DNA from: Planktophila turicensis
GTDB taxonomy: Bacteria > Actinomycetota > Actinomycetes > Nanopelagicales > Nanopelagicaceae
Assembly (NCBI GenBank): GCA_965234405.1
Contig: OZ248346.1
DNA: 64,000 nt
Direction: 5' to 3' (one strand)
Position numbers and translations under genes: made by a program. Within the stretch, counting starts at the first letter, position 1, and each line of letters opens with the position of its first letter. The notes beneath the pieces were generated by a model. The model was not told where the DNA came from. It was given only the letters and a program-made list of their open reading frames with translations, and made no database searches. Below, one piece after another: positions 45,771 to 55,289 of the stretch.

Positions 45771-46490
45771 ATGTTGATTTCGATCAATGAGCTTGTGAAT
45801 GACTGGAACGTGAATCCTGAGTCAGTACTTCACGTTGGTGCCCACGAAGGGGAAGAGTCTACAGAATACGAACGCCATAACTGGACTCCAGTGATTTGGA
45901 TTGAAGCCCAGCCGAAACTTGTACAGCAACTTCGAGAAAAATTGAATCCTGTGAATCATACAGTCATTGAAGCAGCAGTATTTAACGTAGACGATATAGA
46001 ACTGGAGTTTAAGATTTCGTCAAACTCTCAATCTTCTAGTTTGCTAAATTTCGGTACACATTCCAGAGATTATCCCGAGATTACTTTTGTTGAGAAGTTG
46101 AAAGTGAAGACATCGAGGCTCGACACAATACTTGAATCTGGCAACATCCCAGAATTCATCAATTTAGACATCCAAGGAGTAGAACTCCCTGCCTTGGAAA
46201 GTCTTGGCGACTTAATCAATAAAGTAAGATTCATTTACACTGAGGTAAATCGGATAGGAGTTTACGAGGGCTGTTCACTCATTGGCGAAATCGATGACTT
46301 CCTAAATTCTCATGGATTTAAGAAGCTTACTTCCCGATGGCATTACCTCGAGGGCTGGGGCGATGCTCTCTATGTGAGAAAAGAGCAAAAACCTCAATCA
46401 ATTGTCCAGCTGTTAAGGTCCAAATTCAGATTGATTATGTTTTATAAACCCCAGTATAAATCCATTCTCAGAGCATTTCTAAAAAAGTAA
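45771..46490 (+). CDS. FkbM-family methyltransferase
   Basis: SAM-dependent methyltransferase, probably O-methylating a sugar. The 239-residue protein has the glycine-rich SAM loop VLHVGAHEGEES near residue 19, the acidic IEAQPKL strand end, and the FkbM-type INLDIQGVELPAL motif. It lies 6 bp after rfbG, likely in one operon, and convergent to a membrane protein gene. Confidence 0.87.
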   Translation: MLISINELVNDWNVNPESVLHVGAHEGEESTEYERHNWTPVIWIEAQPKLVQQLREKLNPVNHTVIEAAVFNVDDIELEFKISSNSQSSSLLNFGTHSRDYPEITFVEKLKVKTSRLDTILESGNIPEFINLDIQGVELPALESLGDLINKVRFIYTEVNRIGVYEGCSLIGEIDDFLNSHGFKKLTSRWHYLEGWGDALYVRKEQKPQSIVQLLRSKFRLIMFYKPQYKSILRAFLKK

Positions 46491-46503
46491 TTCTATTTTT
46501 CGT

Positions 46504-48273
46504 TTAATCTTCCTCTATCGTGGACTTCCAAATAGTCCAGACCTGGTTCGGATCCGCTCGATAGCTGACATTCGATTTCTCGGTACTCAAAACATTATTT
46601 AATACTTTTTGTTGGACTCTTTCACTCTCACCTTGCAACTCTGAAACTCGATTCATTGAACAAGTAACTACGACGTTAGGTTCTGAGTCATTAACCTCAC
46701 GCATAATTAGAGAGTCATTCGGCATATTTACCCAGAAGACAAAAACACGAGTTGCAGATGAGTAACTTCTATCCGCGAAAAAAACATTCGCATTTTCACA
46801 CAAATTCAAAATTCTACTTCCCGAAGGTATTTCCTTTTCAAAGAAATTTTGCAGTTTTCTCTCGGCCACTGCTTGGCTTTCGGGAACATAAAGCTGACGA
46901 CTTATTTCTGTAGGGAATTGAACCCGTGCTTCAGAAAGTTGACTGATCATAGGCAATGCATTACTTAGGACAGCGACCACAATAAGAACAGCCAAGACCG
47001 TCCGTTGCCTACTTTCCTCATTAATCAGTGGGCCAAACTTTTCAAGCGTAAACAGGACAACCAAGACCACCCCTGGAACCGACCCCCACCAGAAATGCAT
47101 TTGATCAAATAATGGAAATATCTGGATTTGCGAAGCCAGTGAAAGTAGCAGAAGAACATTCCTGACTGCTAACTTCACTCCCACATGTCCCAAATTTTTG
47201 CGCTCCAAAAAAGTGAGTGCAAACTGAGAAAAAATCGAATAAATCAAAACCGCCAAGTAATAGCAGATCCAAAATCTGCGAGTAATTACCGTCGAAACAT
47301 CAACTATGCCCAGGCCACGAGAATTCAGATATTGGATGCTGAAAGTAAATACACCAGTAAGCGAAATAGCAGAAAACAGTAACAAAGAGCGATATCTAGA
47401 AATTAATTTAATTGCTTTAGGAACTTCCGCAGTAAGTCGAAAGATTGCAAGAAAAATCAAAGTTCCAACAATAGTGAAGATTGGCAATGGGTAAGAACTC
47501 TTATCTCCCCTCAAATAAACTGATCCGAAAATGAATTGGTCACTTAATGCGTCCGCAAGCCAGCCATGTGCAGCCAGAAATAACATCATTACAACTGTAA
47601 TTGAAATGAAACCCAGAAAGAAAGTCAGGCTAAGTTTGTATTTCCTCGAAATCAGTAGAGCAGCCAATGAAATAATTAGTGTACTTAATCCAACCTGGAT
47701 GCGACAGAAAAAAACTAGTGCAATCAGGATGCCAGCTAGAAATATCTTCACATTCGCCATGAAATCCTGGTCTGGTTTACTCAACACATCTACATGTATT
47801 AGAACTATTCCCGCAATGAGAGGCATAACTAGTGAGGATGGCCATGGCACGAGGTCTGAGCCAAAATCGGTTACAAATGGTTGTGTAAAAAAGAACAGTA
47901 ACAAAGTGAGAAATGAAGTCCTGGCGCCCGATAGTTTGAGGGCAGTTTTCCAGACTAGGAAGGCAGTCAACAAGTAGGAAAGGATCGTTATCATGCGGAG
48001 AACAAGAAAAATCCATGTATTTGGTACGAACCAAGTCAGCCCCCCAAAAATCAAAAGCCAAGAAGGTCCATACTGATTGAAGGGCCAGTCAGAATTTGAA
48101 TGTAACGCCTCTCGAAATTGATGTACAGACGTGAGAATCAAGCCGTCATGGTGTGAATCAAAACCGATGAATGCTAGAGGTATCCAGATGAGGACCTCTA
48201 GACAGAGAACAAATCTCCACCAAACAGGAATCTGACGAGTTTTGGGTACGTCCACCGACAAAATTTTACTCAT
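46504..48273 (-). CDS. Polytopic membrane protein, putative GT-C glycosyltransferase
   Basis: The 589-residue protein has about 11-12 hydrophobic segments, with acidic-residue loops near the N-terminus (FIGFDSHHDGLI, then FNQYGPSW), and an extracytoplasmic C-terminal domain of about 120 residues. This is the usual topology of GT-C enzymes such as ArnT/PMT, which use lipid-linked sugars at the outer face. No exact family is claimed. Confidence 0.65.
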   Translation of the reverse strand: MSKILSVDVPKTRQIPVWWRFVLCLEVLIWIPLAFIGFDSHHDGLILTSVHQFREALHSNSDWPFNQYGPSWLLIFGGLTWFVPNTWIFLVLRMITILSYLLTAFLVWKTALKLSGARTSFLTLLLFFFTQPFVTDFGSDLVPWPSSLVMPLIAGIVLIHVDVLSKPDQDFMANVKIFLAGILIALVFFCRIQVGLSTLIISLAALLISRKYKLSLTFFLGFISITVVMMLFLAAHGWLADALSDQFIFGSVYLRGDKSSYPLPIFTIVGTLIFLAIFRLTAEVPKAIKLISRYRSLLLFSAISLTGVFTFSIQYLNSRGLGIVDVSTVITRRFWICYYLAVLIYSIFSQFALTFLERKNLGHVGVKLAVRNVLLLLSLASQIQIFPLFDQMHFWWGSVPGVVLVVLFTLEKFGPLINEESRQRTVLAVLIVVAVLSNALPMISQLSEARVQFPTEISRQLYVPESQAVAERKLQNFFEKEIPSGSRILNLCENANVFFADRSYSSATRVFVFWVNMPNDSLIMREVNDSEPNVVVTCSMNRVSELQGESERVQQKVLNNVLSTEKSNVSYRADPNQVWTIWKSTIEED

Positions 48274-48429
48274 GGATTGAATTAAATACCATTAATCTTG
48301 CTCTGCCTAGCTCAGCAGGATATCTACTGTAATATATCTCTAACGCAATTTTACCAATCATTATTGGCGAAATCTCATCTGTAAACAAAGACCTTCGGTG
48401 AGATCTAACATGTTAGTGGGAATCAAACA
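48274..48429. promoter_or_regulatory. 156-bp divergent spacer with a perfect palindrome
   Basis: A 12-bp perfect palindrome, CTAACATGTTAG, lies at 48405-48416, 13 bp before the epimerase ATG. It is a candidate operator; TAACAT at 48406 could also serve as a -10. No gene is seen in the spacer. Confidence 0.4.
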
Positions 48430-49416
48430 ATGAAATGTTTAGTTACCGGTGGTGCTGGTTTTATTGGGAGCCACCTAGTTGACCTCCTTCTTAAAGAAGG
48501 CCATTCGGTCATAGCTCTAGATAACTTGAGTGTTGGCAATATGAAAAATTTAGAGAATGCTTTAAGGCAATCAAATTTTGAATTTCACTTGGCTGATGTA
48601 TCCTTGAAAAGCGAAATCGAAAGATTCTTTTGTGACGTGGAAATTGTCTTCCATCTTGCGGGACTAGCAGACATTGTGCCATCCATCGAAAATCCAGATG
48701 GATACTTTAATGCGAATGTTATTGGCACTTACAACGTTGCACAACTTTCGGCTTCCGCCAATGTTAAGAAAGTTGTGTATGCGGCTTCTTCCTCTTGCTA
48801 CGGGATACCAGAACAGTTCCCAACAAGCGAAGGATCTGCGTGTAATCCACAATACCCGTATGCGTTAACCAAGTATCTTGGCGAACAAGTGCTTATGCAC
48901 TGGAATTTGGTCTATGACTTGCCTGTGAACAGCCTTCGTCTTTTCAATGTTTACGGACCGAGGGCGAGAACATCCGGTACATACGGCGCAGTATTTGGTG
49001 TTTTTTTGGCTCAGAAATTGGCTGGCAAGCCATTCACGCGTGTAGGAGATGGCAGTCAGACTCGCGATTTTACTTATGTCTCTGACGTAACTAGGGCCTT
49101 CTACATGGCAGGCATTACCGACAAAGTTGGATTGATTATGAACGTCGGCTCTGGAGGCACCTATTCTGTGAACAGAGTTATTGAACTACTGGGTGGGCCA
49201 GTTGTGACTTTGCCCAAGCGCCCAGGGGAACCTGATTGTACTTTTGCGGACATTTCTACAATCCGCAAAGAACTATCGTGGGAGCCGTCAGTTGACCTAT
49301 CTGAAGGAATTTCAAAATTACTTGAGCATATAGAAGACTGGAAGGATGCGCCGCTCTGGGATGTTGAGAGTATCGAACGGGCCACAAAATCTTGGTTTAA
49401 CAGTCTGGGCAGATAG
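48430..49416 (+). CDS. NAD-dependent epimerase/dehydratase (GalE/WbpP-like)
   Basis: Extended SDR acting on a nucleotide sugar. The 328-residue protein has GGAGFIGSH at residues 7-15 and the intact catalytic YALTK motif with the upstream SSSCYG. Its C-terminal tail ends with DAPLWDVESIE. The exact sugar nucleotide cannot be read from the sequence. The stop codon lies inside a TAGTAT hexamer that may be the -10 of the next gene. Confidence 0.87.
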   Translation: MKCLVTGGAGFIGSHLVDLLLKEGHSVIALDNLSVGNMKNLENALRQSNFEFHLADVSLKSEIERFFCDVEIVFHLAGLADIVPSIENPDGYFNANVIGTYNVAQLSASANVKKVVYAASSSCYGIPEQFPTSEGSACNPQYPYALTKYLGEQVLMHWNLVYDLPVNSLRLFNVYGPRARTSGTYGAVFGVFLAQKLAGKPFTRVGDGSQTRDFTYVSDVTRAFYMAGITDKVGLIMNVGSGGTYSVNRVIELLGGPVVTLPKRPGEPDCTFADISTIRKELSWEPSVDLSEGISKLLEHIEDWKDAPLWDVESIERATKSWFNSLGR

Positions 49417-49426
49417 TATTTCACAA
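49414..49426 (+). promoter_or_regulatory. Leaderless-type -10 element of the HldE-like gene
   Basis: TAGTAT (49414-49419) overlaps the upstream stop codon and lies exactly 6 nt before the ATG at 49426, matching the TANNNT-N6-start pattern seen elsewhere in the window. Confidence 0.4.
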
Positions 49427-50967
49427 TGAGGTCTAACGCCCAAGAGATTCAAAAAAAGGTTGTCTCTTCTGAAGAAATCAGTTCGATATTTGAATCCATC
49501 CGCAAATCAGGAAAAACGGTGGCGATGTGCCATGGTGTATTCGACTTAGTTCACCCAGGCCATATTGCACATTTTGAGGCAGCGATGAAGATTGCTGACA
49601 TTCTGGTTGTGAGTATCACTGCAGACAAATTTGTAAATAAAGGCCCAGGCAGGCCTCTATTTACAGAAGAGATCAGAGCAAATTCAATTGCGGCCCTGGT
49701 TTATATTGACTATGTTGTTGTGTCCAACAGTGCAACCGCTCTTGAGATGATTTCAAGCGTTAAACCAAATTTTTATGTTAAAGGTTCGGACTATTCCAAT
49801 GAATCCGAAGATGTCACGGGCATGATTTCAAAGGAAAGAGCTGAAGTTGAACTGCATGGGGGCGAGTTGGTTTTTACCGATGAGCTAACATCAAGTAGTT
49901 CTAAACTGATAAACAACTATTTTTCAAACTTAACCAATGAAGCGCAAAGTTGGCTACAAGAATTTAAGCAGGCAGATGGTTATTCACAAGTGGAGCAATG
50001 GCTAAGCAAAATTCAAGACAAGAAAGTATTGATAGCTGGCGAAACCATTATCGATCGCTACACAGTCTGTAACCCTCTTGCAAAATCGAGCAAAGACCCG
50101 ATCCTCGCTTTTCAAATTGGAGATTCTAATTCATTTCCTGGTGGCGTACTCGCGATTGCAAATAATTGCAAGAGCTGGGCAAGTGATGTCTCCGTTGTGA
50201 CGTTCCTCGGAGAGAACCCAGGTGAAGCACTTGAATTATTTAAGACAATCAACCCTGAATTACATATACAGAATGTTTCGATTGCTGGACGTCCTACAAT
50301 TTTGAAGCATCGGTTCGTGGATGAAAAGTCCAACTCCAGAGTTTTTGAATTTTATGACTTCGCAAATAAAGACCTGCGAGAAAGTGAGTACAATGAAATT
50401 GGAAAAATTCTCGGTGACGAGCTTGCAACGTCCGATGTTTTAATCGCAGCAGATTACGGCCATGGTTTCTTTGGGAATAAACTCATTAGTCAGATTGCCA
50501 AGGATTCCACTTTTCTAGCTGTAAATACCCAATCTAATGCAGGTAACCGTGGGTACAACACAATTTCAAGGTATCCCCGCGCTGATTTGGTTTGCTTAAA
50601 TAGCGGTGAATTGGAACTTGAGTACCGGGAACGTAATTTAGATTTCAGGCGGATTGTTCCGGAAATCCTTAACCGGATGAGTGCTTCTTATGGAGTTGTA
50701 ACGCTTGGTGGTGATGGATTGCTAATTTTTGGAAAGAAAGGTGAGTATTCCCATGTTCCTGCGTTCGCGACGAAGGTAATTGATAAAGTTGGTGCAGGGG
50801 ACGCCGTGCTTGCCATGGCTTCACTTTTGGCTTCGGTTGGCGCAACTGTGGAGGTGATTGGTTTTGTAGCAAATTTGGTGGCTGCCCATGAAGTTTCTCA
50901 ACTTGGCCATCAGTCGTCACTCACTCTCGGTGCAATCAGAAAGCAAGCAAAAGCCATTCTAGGATAG
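49426..50967 (+). CDS. HldE-like protein with reversed domain order (nucleotidyltransferase then kinase)
   Basis: Bifunctional heptose-activating protein of the HldE/RfaE family. Residues about 30-165 form a cytidylyltransferase-like domain with GVFDLVHPGH. Residues about 195-510 form a PfkB-like kinase with GETIIDRY near the start and the catalytic DKVGAGDAVLA. In E. coli HldE the kinase is N-terminal; here it is C-terminal. Length is 513 residues. It probably makes a heptose 1-phosphate or NDP-heptose; the natural sugar is uncertain. It lies between two epimerase genes. Confidence 0.86.
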   Translation: MRSNAQEIQKKVVSSEEISSIFESIRKSGKTVAMCHGVFDLVHPGHIAHFEAAMKIADILVVSITADKFVNKGPGRPLFTEEIRANSIAALVYIDYVVVSNSATALEMISSVKPNFYVKGSDYSNESEDVTGMISKERAEVELHGGELVFTDELTSSSSKLINNYFSNLTNEAQSWLQEFKQADGYSQVEQWLSKIQDKKVLIAGETIIDRYTVCNPLAKSSKDPILAFQIGDSNSFPGGVLAIANNCKSWASDVSVVTFLGENPGEALELFKTINPELHIQNVSIAGRPTILKHRFVDEKSNSRVFEFYDFANKDLRESEYNEIGKILGDELATSDVLIAADYGHGFFGNKLISQIAKDSTFLAVNTQSNAGNRGYNTISRYPRADLVCLNSGELELEYRERNLDFRRIVPEILNRMSASYGVVTLGGDGLLIFGKKGEYSHVPAFATKVIDKVGAGDAVLAMASLLASVGATVEVIGFVANLVAAHEVSQLGHQSSLTLGAIRKQAKAILG

Positions 50968-50974
50968 GGGAGTT

Positions 50975-51967
50975 ATGAAGAACCGATTGGTAGTTGTAAT
51001 TGGAGGAGCTGGTTACGTTGGGTCAGAACTAGTTCAATTCTTGCTTGACGATGGTTACCAGGTAAGGGTATTGGATACCTTTTGGTACGGCAGAGAGCAT
51101 TTAGAACAGCTTCAATCCCAAAGTCTTGTACTTGTCGAGGGAGACATGCGTGATCTAAACGTTATTGAAAAAGTTCTAGAGGATGTTACCGACGTGATTC
51201 ACCTAGCCTGCATTTCAAATGACCCTTCATTTGATTTAAACCCCTCACTTGGAAAATCAATCAATTTGGACAGCTTTGAGCCAATCGTACTAGCAGCCAA
51301 AAGAGCCGGAGTTAAGAGATTTATTTACGCCTCATCCTCATCGGTCTATGGCGTTAAGTCAGAAAGCAAGGTGACAGAGGAGCTTTCGCTTGAACCGCTG
51401 ACCGACTACTCAAAGTTTAAAGCCGAATGTGAAGGAATTCTACTGCTACACGCAGATGATCAATTTGTATGCACGATTGTTCGACCGGCAACAGTATGTG
51501 GAGTTTCGTCAAGACAGAGATTTGACCTCTCGGTAAATATCTTGACAAATCATGCAATAAATATCCGGAAGATTACTGTCTTCGGTGGTTCACAACATCG
51601 CCCCAATCTCCACATTAAAGATATGTGTAGGGCATACTTAACAATTTTATCCAAACCTTCGGACATTATTGCGAATAAGATTTATAATGTGGGTTCGGAT
51701 AACTTGACCCTTGATGAAATTGCATCAAGAGTTAATCAATTTGTTAGCCCTACAATTCCAGTTGTTCATCAGGATACAAATGATTTACGTTCATATCGTG
51801 TTGATTCCGAATTCATAAAACAAGACTTAGGTTTTGAACCTATTTATAAAGTGGACGATGCGATAAAGGACTTAGTCCTAGCTTTCAACAAGGAGTATTT
51901 TGATTCGCCACTCGAAAATTCTAGATACTTCAACATTAAGAAAATGAAGGAATTAGGATTGGGATGA
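50975..51967 (+). CDS. NAD-dependent epimerase/dehydratase family protein
   Basis: Extended SDR on a nucleotide sugar. The 330-residue protein has GGAGYVGSE at residues 9-17, SSSSVYG and the catalytic TDYSKFK, that is YxxxK. It has the Shine-Dalgarno GGGGAG just before the ATG. It overlaps the following HAD gene by 4 bp. Possible functions include HldD-like epimerisation or reduction at C4 or C6. Confidence 0.85.
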   Translation: MKNRLVVVIGGAGYVGSELVQFLLDDGYQVRVLDTFWYGREHLEQLQSQSLVLVEGDMRDLNVIEKVLEDVTDVIHLACISNDPSFDLNPSLGKSINLDSFEPIVLAAKRAGVKRFIYASSSSVYGVKSESKVTEELSLEPLTDYSKFKAECEGILLLHADDQFVCTIVRPATVCGVSSRQRFDLSVNILTNHAINIRKITVFGGSQHRPNLHIKDMCRAYLTILSKPSDIIANKIYNVGSDNLTLDEIASRVNQFVSPTIPVVHQDTNDLRSYRVDSEFIKQDLGFEPIYKVDDAIKDLVLAFNKEYFDSPLENSRYFNIKKMKELGLG

Positions 51968-52572
51968 AGAATGGTCCCCAAAGCTTTGGGTTCGACCTGG
52001 ACAATACGCTAATTGATTATGGGCCTTCGGTCGTTGAGTTCTGTAGGATGCGGCATTTGCCAGAAATGACCTCAGTGCAAGATCTAAGAAGATACCTGCG
52101 GGAATCCTTGGGAGGTGATGATTCCTGGCAAGAAGCGCAATCTTTTCTCTATCTAGATGGTCTGAAATTCGCTCGTCCTGCGGATGGTTCTATGGAGTTC
52201 CTCGATCATGTGTCGAAAATAGGAGTAAACCTATTCATAATCAGTCACAAGACGAGGACCACCCAAACAAGATTTGGAAGTCTGGATTTACGTACTCCCG
52301 CCCTTGAGTGGATAAAGAATTCGGATTTCAGTAAATTTTTTAAAGCTTCAAACAATATATATTTTGCTGAGACGCGAGTAGAGAAAATTCAGGAAATCAG
52401 CTTCCAGAGACCTAAATGGTACATAGACGACCTCGTTGAGGTATTAGCCGATTCATTCTTCCCCATCGATACGATTCCTTTTCTCATTGGAACTAGTGAG
52501 TCAAATAAAAATAATATAACCACAGTCCGAGACTTTAATGAGTTAAGGAAAATTTGGAAGCCAAAAACGTGA
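51964..52572 (+). CDS. HAD-superfamily phosphatase-like protein
   Basis: The 202-residue protein has motif I GFDLDNTLIDY at residues 9-19, motif II IISHKT and a C-terminal WYIDDLVEVL like HAD motif IV. Lysine-containing motif III is less clear. It overlaps the epimerase by 4 bp and the kinase by 4 bp, so it is translationally coupled to both. A GmhB-like removal of a C-7 phosphate is one possibility; another is a partner of the APH-like kinase. Confidence 0.72.
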   Translation: MKNGPQSFGFDLDNTLIDYGPSVVEFCRMRHLPEMTSVQDLRRYLRESLGGDDSWQEAQSFLYLDGLKFARPADGSMEFLDHVSKIGVNLFIISHKTRTTQTRFGSLDLRTPALEWIKNSDFSKFFKASNNIYFAETRVEKIQEISFQRPKWYIDDLVEVLADSFFPIDTIPFLIGTSESNKNNITTVRDFNELRKIWKPKT

Positions 52573-53510
52573 GTGAAGAGCTAGCTGGCTTAGGAATTCC
52601 CAGTTCTTCGATATTCGAACGATTTGTGGGAGGGAATAGCGAAGTAATCAAATTCAAAAATCATCAGGAAAAATTGCGCGCTTTGAAAGTATATAGAGGA
52701 GATCAAACAAGAGTATCTCAAATGATTGAGAAGGAAACTAAAGCGTTAAGTTTTCTCTCCGATAACGGATTTAAGAATGTGCCACAGCAAGTCGTCTCAC
52801 ACCCAAGTTTAAAGGCGATTGAGTATGACTGGATTGAAGGTGAAATAGCTGACACGACGGACGCTTGTCTAGGAGCGATAGCAGAGATGCTGAATAGCCT
52901 TATGAAATTGTCCTCACGAAACTATGTGTTCGATCTAGCTGTGGATTCGATTGACGCCCCATCAGAGTTATTGGCACAAATTCAAAGCAGAATAAATAGA
53001 TTGGAGGACAAAAACTCCAAGTACGTAAATGAACTCCGGGAGAAGATAGAAGTCTTCAGAAACACAAAAAATATAGGCCTTCCTTTTGGTCAACGAATAC
53101 TTAGCATGTCGGACTTAGGTTCGCACAACATGATTGCACAGAACGATAACTACTTTTTTATCGATTTTGAATTTTTTGGTTATGACAGTTTCGCAAAACT
53201 TTGGGGCGACTTCCTCTTACATCCCAGGAATCACTTCTCGGCAGCGCAAATTTCTCTGGTTCAACCTTCAATTGATGTTGATTGGGAACTAGTCTGGCTA
53301 GAACTTGAGAAATGTGTACCCGCCTTGGCGCTCAAATGGTCTTTAATTACACGGGGCAGAGCAGAGCGAAATCTAGGTAGCGGCCAGAGCGATGATGAAA
53401 CCAGCAAGTTATACTGGAGGAGTGAAAAGTATCTCGACTTCTTTGATTTCCTACAAGATCATAACGATGGCACACCTCTGATGACTTTTCATGAGTATAT
53501 AAATGCATAA
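52569..53510 (+). CDS. Aminoglycoside-phosphotransferase-like small-molecule kinase
   Basis: The 313-residue protein resembles the APH/choline-kinase fold. It has the SDLGSHNM catalytic loop in place of HGDLHxxN and the following DFEFFGYD metal-binding motif. A GTG start at 52569 overlaps the HAD stop by 4 bp, with GGAAG 8 nt upstream; a TTG at 52554 is the alternative. It probably phosphorylates a sugar, polyol or amino alcohol. It overlaps the transketolase N-subunit by 8 bp. Confidence 0.68.
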   Translation: MSEELAGLGIPSSSIFERFVGGNSEVIKFKNHQEKLRALKVYRGDQTRVSQMIEKETKALSFLSDNGFKNVPQQVVSHPSLKAIEYDWIEGEIADTTDACLGAIAEMLNSLMKLSSRNYVFDLAVDSIDAPSELLAQIQSRINRLEDKNSKYVNELREKIEVFRNTKNIGLPFGQRILSMSDLGSHNMIAQNDNYFFIDFEFFGYDSFAKLWGDFLLHPRNHFSAAQISLVQPSIDVDWELVWLELEKCVPALALKWSLITRGRAERNLGSGQSDDETSKLYWRSEKYLDFFDFLQDHNDGTPLMTFHEYINA

Positions 53511-54357
53511 CAGCCCCGATTCAGATTTTAGAGTTGATGCACTGGATATCAAACTCGACGGTAAATCGAGGGAACTTCGAGAAATTGTCTTAATGGCTTT
53601 GGAAGGAGGCGGTCGGGGCCACTTGGGGCCGGCACTGTCGTTGCTAGAAATTCTTCGGGCACTATATGAAAATGTATTACATCATGATCCCGCCAAACCG
53701 ACTTTGGAATCTAGAGATAGATTTATTCTGAGTAAAGGCCATGGAGTTTTAGGGCTCTATAGCGTGCTCGCATCTCAAGGTTATTTTGATCAATCCGAAT
53801 TAGTGGATTTCTGTAAATACGATTCGCGATTTCCTGGACACCCAGAAGTTGGCCAGGTTCCAGGCATTGAGTTTTCGACGGGATCATTAGGACATGGCCT
53901 CCCGGTAGCAGTGGGTGTAGCTGCAGCAGCGAGAATTAAGAATCAGAAATGGAGAACCTTTGTTCTGATAGGTGATGGTGAAATGGCAGAAGGTTCTATT
54001 TGGGAAGGCGCTCTGCATGCCGCAAAACATCGCTTGGGGAGTTTGCAAGTAATCGTGGATTACAACATGATGCAGGCTTCGGGAGACATCAGGAACGTCC
54101 TCCCACTCGGAAATATTCTGGATAAATGGCGCGCATTCGGATTTGAAGTTGATGAGGTAAACGGACATGATGTTGAGGCAATAACAGAATGTCTCAGTAA
54201 ACCATTCCACCCTGAGGGTCAACCAAAGTTTCTTCTGGCACATACAATAAAAGGGAAAGGGTTCGCTGAGGCCGAGAATTCAACTCGCTGGCACCATAAA
54301 GCTAAAATTTCGCCTTCAGAACTTGCAAATCTGAGAATTTCGGATGTAAACAGATGA
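53503..54357 (+). CDS. Transketolase, N-terminal subunit
   Basis: The 284-residue protein is the ThDP pyrophosphate-binding half of a split transketolase. It has HLGPALS, SKGHGVLGLY and the GDGEMAEGSIWEGA motif with a downstream Asn. The partner half lies 4 bp in overlap downstream. In the island it may make or use a ketose phosphate such as sedoheptulose 7-phosphate for heptose synthesis; the core transketolase would be elsewhere. Confidence 0.9.
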   Translation: MHNSPDSDFRVDALDIKLDGKSRELREIVLMALEGGGRGHLGPALSLLEILRALYENVLHHDPAKPTLESRDRFILSKGHGVLGLYSVLASQGYFDQSELVDFCKYDSRFPGHPEVGQVPGIEFSTGSLGHGLPVAVGVAAAARIKNQKWRTFVLIGDGEMAEGSIWEGALHAAKHRLGSLQVIVDYNMMQASGDIRNVLPLGNILDKWRAFGFEVDEVNGHDVEAITECLSKPFHPEGQPKFLLAHTIKGKGFAEAENSTRWHHKAKISPSELANLRISDVNR

Positions 54358-55274
54358 GACAAGCTGCCCTCAATCATGTTTTTACCTTGGCTAAAAGGGA
54401 TAATCGAGTAGTTTTCGTTGGATCCGATTTGGGAGCAGGAACACTCTCTGCAATGAAAGAAGAATTCCCATCAAGGTTTTTTATGGAGGGAATTGCTGAA
54501 CAGCACATCGTGGGGTTCTCGGCCGGTTTAGCAAAAGAGGGGTTTATTCCTTATCTGAATACCATAGGCACATTTTTTTCTCGACGATCATTTGAGCAAA
54601 TTTCGATTGATGTTGGACTTCACAAACTTCCTGTAAGAATAATGGCTAGTGGAGGTGGAATGGTCTATGCCCCTCTTGGACCAACTCACACCGCTATTGA
54701 AGACTTAGCTTTGATGTTAAGTATTCCGGGCATGAAAGTATTTGCACCCGCGGATGCTGACGAGATGATAGCCGTGCTTGAATATTCACTATCTGATGCT
54801 TCACCAATGTATATAAGATTTGGTAAAGGTGGAGAAAGGATTGTGACTAGCGGTAGTAAACAACCTGTCACTCTTCCCAAAATATTTGGTAATGAATCTT
54901 GTGAGATCCTTATCTGCACTACCGGCATAGTTCTTCAGCACGCACTTGATGCCAGAGAGATCCTCAGTAAAAGTGGCGTTGAAGTGACAGTGGCTCATTT
55001 TCCGTTTCTAAACGATCTCAGAATAGATTCGCTTAAATCAATACTTGCTCGAAGACCCAAAATGTTTGTTGCAGAAGAACATGTGCCGGTTGGAGGGTTA
55101 TTCACACAATTCCTGCACCAGTTACACGGGTCGGGCATCGATTCCACTGGGTTAGTTCAACTGAGTTTAAAAAATGAATTTAGCCATAAGTATGGATCTC
55201 AGATAGACCATCTGGAGAGAAGTAATCTGACAGGCGAAACGATGTCCAGATTTATACTCGGATTACAGAAATAA
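54354..55274 (+). CDS. Transketolase, C-terminal subunit
   Basis: The 306-residue protein is the pyrimidine-binding and C-terminal half of the split transketolase. It has GSDLGAGT, the catalytic Glu region FMEGIAEQHIVGFSAGLA, and VGLHKLPV further on. It overlaps the N-subunit gene by 4 bp (ATGA), ensuring equal expression. Confidence 0.9.
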   Translation: MRQAALNHVFTLAKRDNRVVFVGSDLGAGTLSAMKEEFPSRFFMEGIAEQHIVGFSAGLAKEGFIPYLNTIGTFFSRRSFEQISIDVGLHKLPVRIMASGGGMVYAPLGPTHTAIEDLALMLSIPGMKVFAPADADEMIAVLEYSLSDASPMYIRFGKGGERIVTSGSKQPVTLPKIFGNESCEILICTTGIVLQHALDAREILSKSGVEVTVAHFPFLNDLRIDSLKSILARRPKMFVAEEHVPVGGLFTQFLHQLHGSGIDSTGLVQLSLKNEFSHKYGSQIDHLERSNLTGETMSRFILGLQK

Positions 55275-55276
55275 CC

Positions 55277-55289
55277 TAAGATAAACCCA
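55277..55289 (+). promoter_or_regulatory. Leaderless-type -10 element of the methyltransferase gene
   Basis: TAAGAT (55277-55282) lies exactly 6 nt before the ATG at 55289, supporting that start over the in-frame ATG at 55325. Confidence 0.4.
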
